From an archaeon (GTDB lineage Archaea; Thermoproteota; Bathyarchaeia; TCS64): a stretch of DNA of 5,332 bases. Both the position numbers and the translations under genes were made by a program. Position 1 is the first letter of the stretch. Each line of letters starts with the position of its first letter. This document shows, in pieces, positions 1 through 4,803 of the stretch. A model generated the notes under the pieces. That model was not told where the DNA came from. It saw nothing but the letters and a program-made list of their open reading frames with translations, and made no database searches. The stretch spans positions 1 through 5,332 of the forward strand of contig JAHLLU010000164.1 of the NCBI GenBank assembly GCA_020444005.1, in the 5' to 3' direction.

Positions 1-654
1 ACACTGGACTCCACCCATCCAGCCACTCTTATCAGCCACAGCATAATCCTCAGGTAGCGCCTCAATGATTACGCCATCCTTGTAGAGCTTCAATACATCA
101 AGGGTTTTCTCGCATACCTCGGCGTCCAACCCATAATGGTTCTTGATCATCATCAAGAGTCTGGAAAACTCACGTGGAGTTGTCAAGTTCTCGATCTTAT
201 CCGGGTCCACCCCCGCTTGCATCTTACGTAATAACCTCGTTTTCTCCAATCCGAGACGTTCAAGAAGATCATTCACGTTCTCCATACCAACTACATCAAT
301 CATGTAGTTGGTTGCTGTGTTATCGCTGAGATTAATCATTAACTTCACCCAGTCCTCCAAGGTCAACCGAGTCTCCTCACTCATGAATTGTAGCACCCCG
401 CTCCCACCAACTTTCACATTATCCCTGAGCCCATGAACATCATTGGGATCAAGTTCACTAGCAGCTACCTGATTATAGAACTCAAGCAAAATCGGCACCT
501 TGATGATACTAGCCGTGGGAAACAAGTGATCAGCGTTGACAGCAAACTCAAAATCAGGCTCATCAGGATCAAAAGCATGAATACCTACAAGCCCCGCTGA
601 CTCATAGGCTATTGTCTCCAGAATGCTCTGGGTTTTATCAAATAAGATACTCAT
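1..654 (-). CDS. Class A beta-lactamase-like serine hydrolase (partial, C-terminus beyond window)
   Basis: The frame is open from ATG at 654 to the left edge, giving 218 residues without a stop. The class A beta-lactamase/transpeptidase motifs are present in order: S-I-I-K at residues 49-52 (nucleophile Ser49, Lys52), S-D-N at 109-111, T-T-P-R-E near 158-162, and K-S-G at 209-211 in place of K-T-G. The gene probably continues for several dozen residues. There is no signal peptide or lipobox, so the protein should be cytosolic. Known relatives hydrolyse beta-lactams, esters or peptides; the substrate here cannot be read. Between residues 139 and 155, where the omega loop with the deacylating Glu166 would lie, I see no Glu, so a true beta-lactamase is doubtful. 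The gene starts 33 bases after the stop of the class C-like gene on the same strand and may be co-transcribed with it, but it also has its own TATA-like box. No Shine-Dalgarno sequence precedes the ATG. The family is clear; the activity is not. Confidence 0.85.
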   Translation of the reverse strand, partial: MSILFDKTQSILETIAYESAGLVGIHAFDPDEPDFEFAVNADHLFPTASIIKVPILLEFYNQVAASELDPNDVHGLRDNVKVGGSGVLQFMSEETRLTLEDWVKLMINLSDNTATNYMIDVVGMENVNDLLERLGLEKTRLLRKMQAGVDPDKIENLTTPREFSRLLMMIKNHYGLDAEVCEKTLDVLKLYKDGVIIEALPEDYAVADKSGWMGGVQC

Positions 655-678
655 GGTTGAATGAAGGTGAGATTGAAG

Positions 679-685
679 ATTAAAC
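679..685 (-). promoter_or_regulatory. TATA-like box for the class A-like hydrolase gene
   Basis: On the minus strand this reads GTTTAAT and is centred about 27-28 bases before the ATG at 654, the spacing expected if transcription begins at the start codon. It lies in the 33-base gap just after the stop of the upstream gene. Its AT-richness could be chance, and the gene may instead be expressed from the upstream promoter. Confidence 0.35.
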
Positions 686-687
686 AC

Positions 688-2079
688 TTACCAGCCATTT
701 ACCCGTTTGGCTAGACTGTTCTCGTAGAACATCCACAACTCTCCTTCACGGTAAACAAACTCTACTGGCGTCATGGTCTCCAAGCCGTACACCATGAAGT
801 GCTTCACATCGCTCTCAAGGTCAACCGGTATCAAGGGAGTACTCCATGTACGTTGCCAGAAACTGGTCTCCAAACGTAATATACCCCGTTCTCGCTTTAC
901 CTCATATTCAGATGTGTTTCTAAAGGTGACAAAGGTCCCGGTGAGGTCATCAAGCTGCTCTATGCGTCTGAAATAGGGTACGTCATCTGGGTTGACACCG
1001 AGAAGCTGTGCAATAGCCAGTTCACCGATGTCTTCAAGGAAGTAGCCACCGCTCGCCATGATGATAACCCCCACTTTCTTCTCTGGGATGAAACCCATGT
1101 AAGCGCTTGACCCGAATACGCTGCCGCTGTGATAGACGAGATTGTACCCGAAGAAACCGGATTTTATCCTGAGCCCATAAGCATAGTATCTGTCGTCTGC
1201 ACTGCCTAATGGGATGTCGCTGGTCTTGATCTTGGGTGTCATCATGGTTTTGATTGATTCTGCGTTCATGATCGTGACCCCATCAGGAGAGCCATTGCTG
1301 AGGAACATCTGGATGAACTTGGTCATATCGACCACGTTGGTCATCAAACCACCGTCCGCGATCATCTGACCATAAGGGTAACGGGTCTCAACCTTGACAT
1401 CATCGTCGCCAGAAACATATGGAGTAGCTACATCCTTGTCCTTCTCAACTTCCTGTTCATAGTATGTGCTTCGCGTCATACCAAGGGGGTGAAGGATGTG
1501 CTTCTGTACATAATCAGGGTACTCTAGCCCAGAGACCGATTTGATTACACTCCCCAACAGAATATAGCCCTCGTTCAGATACGCGTAGCGCTCACCGGGT
1601 TTCGCCATAGCCCACTCATCAGCGCCATTCATGAAGACCATCAAGTCCTCTGGGCTACTGATGGGCAGCCAGTGATCGCTGAAATCAGTGACAGCTGTGA
1701 GTGTTGCCTCGGCGTAGCCTAATGCGCTTAATCCGCTACTGTGGCTGAGAAGGTGTTTGATTAGTACAGGTTCACCCATGGCGGTTAACTCGATAGGTAG
1801 GTATTTGCCGATGGGGTCATCAAGGTTCAGTAAGTCTTTCTCGTTGAGCTGCATAACCGCGGTGGCAGTGAATGACTTGGTGAGACTACCTATACAATAG
1901 GTGGTGTTGGGGGTCGCGCTGGTACCCTTTGTGAAGTTTCTGAATCCGAAGCCCCGCTTATAGTCTGGTTTACCATCCTTGATTGTTGCAATACTTAGCC
2001 CTACTATTCCTTGGTCACTCATCTTCCTGAAGATATAATCTTCGAGTGTCTTCCGCGCACTAGGTTTTGCTTTGCTCAT
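688..2079 (-). CDS. Class C beta-lactamase-like / CubicO-Pab87-type serine hydrolase
   Basis: This is a 463-residue protein of the class C beta-lactamase family (Pfam Beta-lactamase). Catalytic motifs: S-L-T-K at 65-68 (nucleophile Ser65, Lys68), Y-L-N at 167-169 within a PGERYAYLNEGY segment, and H-S-G at 317-319 in the position of K-T-G. Other family landmarks are LLSHSSGL at 110-117 and DGGLMT at 242-247. Residues from about 375 to 463 form a separate beta-rich tail, like the C-terminal lipocalin-type barrel of archaeal Pab87 (a CubicO-type peptidase of Pyrococcus abyssi) and many family members. No signal peptide or membrane segment is visible, so it probably acts in the cytosol as a peptidase or esterase; the substrate cannot be inferred. 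ATG at 2079 is the first start after an in-frame stop at 2092-2094. No Shine-Dalgarno sequence is seen, and a TATA-like box lies 27 bases upstream. It is followed by the class A-like hydrolase after 33 bases. Confidence 0.9.
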   Translation of the reverse strand: MSKAKPSARKTLEDYIFRKMSDQGIVGLSIATIKDGKPDYKRGFGFRNFTKGTSATPNTTYCIGSLTKSFTATAVMQLNEKDLLNLDDPIGKYLPIELTAMGEPVLIKHLLSHSSGLSALGYAEATLTAVTDFSDHWLPISSPEDLMVFMNGADEWAMAKPGERYAYLNEGYILLGSVIKSVSGLEYPDYVQKHILHPLGMTRSTYYEQEVEKDKDVATPYVSGDDDVKVETRYPYGQMIADGGLMTNVVDMTKFIQMFLSNGSPDGVTIMNAESIKTMMTPKIKTSDIPLGSADDRYYAYGLRIKSGFFGYNLVYHSGSVFGSSAYMGFIPEKKVGVIIMASGGYFLEDIGELAIAQLLGVNPDDVPYFRRIEQLDDLTGTFVTFRNTSEYEVKRERGILRLETSFWQRTWSTPLIPVDLESDVKHFMVYGLETMTPVEFVYREGELWMFYENSLAKRVNGW

Positions 2080-2102
2080 ATCATGCGCAGATTACATGCA
2101 GG

Positions 2103-2109
2103 TTATTAA
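2103..2109 (-). promoter_or_regulatory. TATA-like box for the class C-like hydrolase gene
   Basis: TTAATAA on the minus strand is centred at about 2106, 27 bases before the ATG at 2079. It sits inside a near-palindrome, GGTTATTAACC, at 2101-2111. With no ribosome binding site before the ATG, the spacing points to a leaderless transcript. Confidence 0.5.
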
Positions 2110-2158
2110 CCATATCTCGAAATACCCGAGGGAGAGAGAAGTAACACCATTCTACGTG

Positions 2159-2164
2159 AAAAAA
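2159..2164 (-). terminator. Possible T-run terminator behind the GyrI-like remnant
   Basis: A run of six A on the plus strand reads as six T on the minus strand, about 85 bases after the stop of the GyrI-like remnant and before the promoter of the class C-like gene. Archaeal termination often uses such tracts. There is no convincing stem next to it, and the distance from the stop is long, so this is weak. The surrounding gap (2112-2247) holds no gene that I can see. Confidence 0.2.
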
Positions 2165-2247
2165 GACGGTGTACGGTAAGAAAGCCTCAAAACGCTTCAT
2201 AATCTATGTGAAAATGCCGTCTAATCAATACCAACAAAGAGCAAGAA

Positions 2248-2589
2248 TTAGAGTTTCTCTATCGGGTGTCTAATTATTGTCTTCAAGTTCTCGGGTTTGG
2301 TGCGCCTTGGATCACTCAAGTATATCTCATGGTGATTAGCCCTAAGTCTGTACCTTTGTTCATCTACCCAAGCATGCAGCCTGTTGAGGGAGGGAGTCTC
2401 CTCGTTATAGGGACCGATGTGCATTATCTGGGCCGATAATCCCTCATAAAAAGTGATGAGCCGTACTTCACGTACCTTCTCACCTCGTTTCTTTAAAAGC
2501 TCGGGGAGTATTGCATCAAACTCTTTCTGCTCTACAAAATCTGGGACCCTGATCAGGGATGTCCAGCGCCAAGACTCCCGGGGAACGGA
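2248..2589 (-). pseudogene. Truncated GyrI-like small-molecule-binding domain protein (C-terminal half only)
   Basis: A 113-residue frame ends at TAA 2250-2248 and is open back to a stop codon at 2592-2590, with no ATG, GTG or TTG near its beginning (first internal Met about residue 56). It clearly matches the second half of GyrI-like/AraC effector-binding-type proteins (about 200 residues): W-R-W near residues 7-9, a PDFV segment at 16-19, YEGLSAQIMHIGPYNEE at 48-64, and the family's hallmark tail HHEIYLSDPRR at 86-96. Roughly the first 90 residues are missing. The frame is undisturbed and conserved, so the damage is a clean 5' truncation and probably recent, or an assembly join. The missing part would have lain where the promoter and start of the plus-strand DinB gene now are. 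Intact relatives bind small organic ligands, sometimes hydrolytically, often as effector domains. A functional short protein starting at the internal Met would lack half the fold, so I treat it as a pseudogene. Confidence 0.75.
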
Positions 2590-2597
2590 TTATTAAC
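2588..2597 (+). promoter_or_regulatory. TATA-like box for the first DinB gene
   Basis: GATTATTAAC is centred near 2592, about 25 bases before the ATG at 2617. Eight of its bases (TTATTAAC) also occur at 2103-2110 in the promoter of the class C-like gene. No ribosome binding site is seen between it and the start, which again suggests a leaderless transcript. Confidence 0.45.
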
Positions 2598-2616
2598 AGC
2601 CATCTCCACGTCGATC

Positions 2617-3084
2617 ATGGATTCTATGAACAAGAAAGCAGAGATACTAGCAGAAGAACTCGAATGGGCAATAAGCAGCCTCCAGAGAGCCTGCGAAGGT
2701 ATCACACCGGAAGAATACAAGTTCAAACCCACACCAGTCAGCAACAGCATACAATGGCAGCTAAACCACATCTCACGCATAGTAAACACAGCACTCCCAA
2801 GCCGAATCAAAGGAGTAGAAAAATATGCACCAGAAGGTTGGCCAGAGGACTATAGAGACCAAGACTATTCCATGGACAAGCTAATGAAGGACATCAAAGA
2901 AGGCGCCGAGAAAGCCATCCCCATGATGAAAGAGCTCAGTGACGAAGCCTTGGATAAGGAAATACCCATGTGGGGTGGAATGAGACAGCGCAAGGTCGGT
3001 TTATTCGCCTACATTGGGGAAGTAATTCACCACAAGGGACAACTAACATACATCAGAGGCACCTATAAGCGCCTCAACGAGTAA
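2617..3084 (+). CDS. DinB/YfiT-fold protein, paralogue 1
   Basis: This 155-residue protein has the length and four-helix pattern of the DinB/YfiT superfamily. A conserved helix carries His51 (QWQLNHISRI), and the last helix carries IHHKGQ with His138 and His139, followed by YIRGTYKRL. Superfamily members usually bind a divalent metal through three histidines and include thiol-dependent S-transferases such as bacillithiol transferase BstA/YfiT; others have no known activity. The usual ligand four residues before the first His of the HH pair is Gly134 here, so the metal site is incomplete or altered. No signal peptide is present, so it is probably cytosolic. ATG at 2617 fits the upstream TATA-like box for a leaderless start; ATG at 2626 is a possible alternative. 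The 5' flank abuts the truncated GyrI-like remnant on the other strand. A second DinB gene follows after 87 bases, with a T-tract and its own promoter between them. Confidence 0.88.
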   Translation: MDSMNKKAEILAEELEWAISSLQRACEGITPEEYKFKPTPVSNSIQWQLNHISRIVNTALPSRIKGVEKYAPEGWPEDYRDQDYSMDKLMKDIKEGAEKAIPMMKELSDEALDKEIPMWGGMRQRKVGLFAYIGEVIHHKGQLTYIRGTYKRLNE

Positions 3085-3090
3085 ACAAAA

Positions 3091-3105
3091 CTCCCTTTTT
3101 ATTCA
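3091..3105 (+). terminator. T-rich terminator after DinB paralogue 1
   Basis: A pyrimidine tract with five T, ending CTTTTTATTCA (3095-3105), begins seven bases after the stop codon. The same 11 bases recur at 3632-3642 after the second DinB gene. No strong stem precedes it, which fits archaeal intrinsic termination. Confidence 0.5.
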
Positions 3106-3111
3106 CATAAT

Positions 3112-3127
3112 TACCAATTGGTATAAG
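3112..3127 (+). promoter_or_regulatory. TATA box with overlapping 12-bp palindrome before DinB paralogue 2
   Basis: TACCAATTGGTA (3112-3123) is a perfect 12-base palindrome whose right arm runs into TATAAG (3122-3127). The TATA centre near 3125 would place transcription start at about 3151, some 20 bases before the ATG at 3172. A dimeric repressor or activator bound to the palindrome would compete with or position TBP. Half of the palindrome, ACCAATT, recurs at 3152-3158. The TATA role rests on spacing; the operator role is inference. Confidence 0.45.
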
Positions 3128-3146
3128 TAACCCCGTTCCACTGCAA

Positions 3147-3169
3147 TTTACACCAATTTTCGGTGAAAA
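3147..3169 (+). promoter_or_regulatory. Shine-Dalgarno site within a possible hairpin, DinB paralogue 2
   Basis: GGTGA at 3162-3166 lies five bases before ATG 3172 and matches the archaeal anti-Shine-Dalgarno sequence. It decides the start: a GTG at 3163 in the same frame lies inside this site and is rejected. CACC at 3151-3154 can pair with GGTG at 3162-3165 across a seven-base loop, and TTT 3147-3149 with AAA 3167-3169 across one A-A mismatch, so the site could be masked in the RNA. The stem is short and may be weak. Confidence 0.5.
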
Positions 3170-3171
3170 AC

Positions 3172-3621
3172 ATGGCAAAAATAGACACAATAAAAGAATT
3201 CGCTCAACTAGGATTCACAAGACTGGACGGAGCCCTCAAAGATCTAACAGAAGAACAACTTGACTGGAAAAGCTGCACAGAGGCAAATACCGTCAGAAAC
3301 ATCGTCAACCACCTCATAGGCGAATGGTATGGCTTCATACCCAAGATAATAGCAGGCGACAAAGACGCAAAAACAGCAAGCTACGATGCAAAGCCCGATA
3401 AAAGCCTCAAAGACCTCATGAAGGACTATGAGAAAGCCAAGAAAGACCTAATGACCAAGCTGAACAAGGTAAAAGACGCTGACTTAGCCAAGGAGATGGA
3501 CTGGTTCATGGGCAAAAATACGGTAGGATTCTACCTCATGCTCGGAATCAGTGAGATTATCCACCATGAAGGACAGATCGCAGCCATCAGAGGCGTCAAC
3601 AAACGCCTAACTGAAGCCTAG
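3172..3621 (+). CDS. DinB/YfiT-fold protein, paralogue 2
   Basis: This 149-residue protein, counted from ATG 3172, belongs to the DinB/YfiT superfamily. It shares with the preceding gene the conserved helix His (His47, in NIVNHLIGEW), the terminal helix IHHEGQ (His131, His132) and the ending IRGVNKRLTEA, so the two look like an old tandem duplication that has diverged strongly in between. As in its neighbour, the expected metal ligand four residues before the HH pair is replaced, here by Ser127 (SEIIHH). The middle is rich in Lys and Asp, with a helix around residues 77-106. The likely role is a cytosolic thiol- or metal-linked enzyme of the S-transferase type, but no substrate can be named. 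This is the only gene in the window with a clear Shine-Dalgarno site; a longer form from GTG 3163 would add three residues and is less likely. The bshA-like gene starts 45 bases downstream. Confidence 0.88.
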   Translation: MAKIDTIKEFAQLGFTRLDGALKDLTEEQLDWKSCTEANTVRNIVNHLIGEWYGFIPKIIAGDKDAKTASYDAKPDKSLKDLMKDYEKAKKDLMTKLNKVKDADLAKEMDWFMGKNTVGFYLMLGISEIIHHEGQIAAIRGVNKRLTEA

Positions 3622-3626
3622 CAGCC

Positions 3627-3642
3627 TCTCTCTTTTTATTCA
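3627..3642 (+). terminator. T-rich terminator after DinB paralogue 2, possibly also the TATA box of bshA
   Basis: A pyrimidine tract ending CTTTTTATTCA (3632-3642) starts six bases after the stop and copies the element at 3095-3105. Its TTTTTATT core is centred near 3637, about 30 bases before the TTG start at 3667, so the same bases could serve as the TATA element of the next gene. Both readings rest on position and T-richness only. Confidence 0.45.
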
Positions 3643-3666
3643 ACCATTTTTCTGTGTGACATAGAC

Positions 3667-4773
3667 TTGAAGATAGGAATAACATGCTACCCAACAGTAG
3701 GCGGAAGCGGCATACTTGCCACAAGACTAGGCGTAGAACTAGCCAAGAAAGGACACGAGATACACTTCATCACATACCAGCGCCCAGTAGCAATACAAGG
3801 CTACGATATACCAAACCTGAAAATGCATCACGTCAACGTAGTTGAATATCCACTATTCAAATACCCACCATACACCATTGCCCTAGCATCCGAGATGGCA
3901 CGTGTATCAGAGCGAGAAAACCTTGACGTAATAAACATACACTATGCCCTACCTCACGCCACAGCAGCACAACTTGCACGAGAAAAAACAGGAGTCCCAT
4001 ATGTGACCACATTGCATGGAAGCGATGTAACTATATTGGGGAGCGATCCCAGTTATGAACCTATAAACACTATGAGTATTGAGGCCAGTGACGCTGTAAC
4101 CACAGTATCCCACTATATGGCAGAAGAAGCCCGAAAAACTCTCGGGGTAAGGCAAGACATTCAGGTTATACCTAACTTCGTTGACCATGAAGCATTCACA
4201 CCAGCCCCATGCCACATAATTGATAATCCCAGACCAAGAGGAATAACACTCGTTCACGTAAGTAATTTTAGACCCGTAAAACGAGTAGACGACCTCGTCT
4301 ACTGCATGTGCATAATCACCAAAAAAGACCCCAACGCCCAGCTAATCCTAGTGGGCGACGGCCCAGAACGCCACAGAATAGAAAGACTCATCGATAAACT
4401 CGATCTCAGAAAAAACGTAATGGTAACCGGATACCGAAGCGACGTAGCCGAGGTAATGAACTGCGCAGATGCACTAGTAATGAGCAGCGAATCAGAAAAC
4501 GCACCACTAACAATACTGGAGGCAATGAGCTGCGGTTTACCAGTAATTGCATCAAATGTCGGCGGCATCCCAGAACAAATAACTGATGGAGAAAACGGGT
4601 TCCTCATACCATTGAAAAACCCTGAAAAAATAGCTGAAGCTGCATTAAAACTAGGCGCAGATGAAAAACTATTAGCAGAGATGGGAGCAAAAGCGAGGGA
4701 GACAGTGCTTCAACAGTTTACTAAGGATAAGGTGCTGGATCAATATCTCGCGGTATATGAGAGCGTACTCTAA
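3667..4773 (+). CDS. bshA: BshA-like glycosyltransferase (GT4), N-acetylglucosaminyl-malate synthase type
   Basis: This 368-residue GT-B fold glycosyltransferase of family GT4 closely follows BshA, which joins GlcNAc from UDP-GlcNAc to L-malate in the first step of bacillithiol synthesis. The N-terminus KIGITCYPTVGGSG (residues 2-15) is the BshA signature; further landmarks are FKYPPY (64-69), IHYALPH (91-97), TTLHGSD (114-120), IPNF (168-171), VSNFRPVKR (198-206), GDGPE (230-234) and the E-x7-E pair Glu277/Glu285. The E-x7-E block reads ENAPLTILE rather than the ESFGLVLLE of Bacillus, so it is a divergent member. Length matches the family. The start is TTG 3667: no ATG or GTG precedes the conserved start in frame. 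No Shine-Dalgarno site is seen. Two DinB-fold genes precede it and a thioredoxin-fold gene follows after 30 bases, which supports a thiol-related role. BshB and BshC are absent from the window, so another GT4 acceptor remains possible. Confidence 0.78.
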   Translation: MKIGITCYPTVGGSGILATRLGVELAKKGHEIHFITYQRPVAIQGYDIPNLKMHHVNVVEYPLFKYPPYTIALASEMARVSERENLDVINIHYALPHATAAQLAREKTGVPYVTTLHGSDVTILGSDPSYEPINTMSIEASDAVTTVSHYMAEEARKTLGVRQDIQVIPNFVDHEAFTPAPCHIIDNPRPRGITLVHVSNFRPVKRVDDLVYCMCIITKKDPNAQLILVGDGPERHRIERLIDKLDLRKNVMVTGYRSDVAEVMNCADALVMSSESENAPLTILEAMSCGLPVIASNVGGIPEQITDGENGFLIPLKNPEKIAEAALKLGADEKLLAEMGAKARETVLQQFTKDKVLDQYLAVYESVL

Positions 4774-4782
4774 AAATATAAA
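4773..4782 (+). promoter_or_regulatory. TATA box for the thioredoxin-fold gene
   Basis: AAAAATATAA overlaps the last base of the bshA stop codon and is centred at about 4777, 27 bases before the ATG at 4804. It is the best TATA match in the window. No ribosome binding site lies in the 30-base gap, so a leaderless transcript independent of bshA is likely. Confidence 0.6.
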
Positions 4783-4803
4783 CCGCCCTCTACATAGCCC
4801 CTT

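Noticed and set aside
773..976. Plus-strand open frame of 67 residues
   Set aside because: It lies antisense within the well-supported class C-like hydrolase gene, and its protein has no recognisable features.
688..2079. Secreted penicillin-binding protein or defence effector role for the class C-like protein
   Set aside because: The N-terminus is hydrophilic (MSKAKPSARK) with no signal or membrane segment, and the neighbours give no defence context.
2076..2084. Two-codon upstream frame (ATG ATA TGA) overlapping the start of the class C-like gene
   Set aside because: With the TATA-like box at about 2106, transcription should begin near 2080, so this ATG would not be in the mRNA. It is probably chance.
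2101..2111. GGTTATTAACC as an operator
   Set aside because: It is only a near-palindrome and is adequately explained as the TATA-like box of the class C-like gene.
2553..2855. Open frames on both strands overlapping the 5' part of the first DinB gene (2553-2810 minus, 2559-2855 plus)
   Set aside because: Both are out-of-frame readings of the DinB coding sequence and GyrI remnant, with no family resemblance. The minus frame does not supply the missing GyrI N-terminus.
3949..4607. Two minus-strand frames of 102 residues each (3949-4257 and 4299-4607)
   Set aside because: Both are antisense to the bshA-like gene. Their Cys/Ser-rich sequences are typical of reverse readings.
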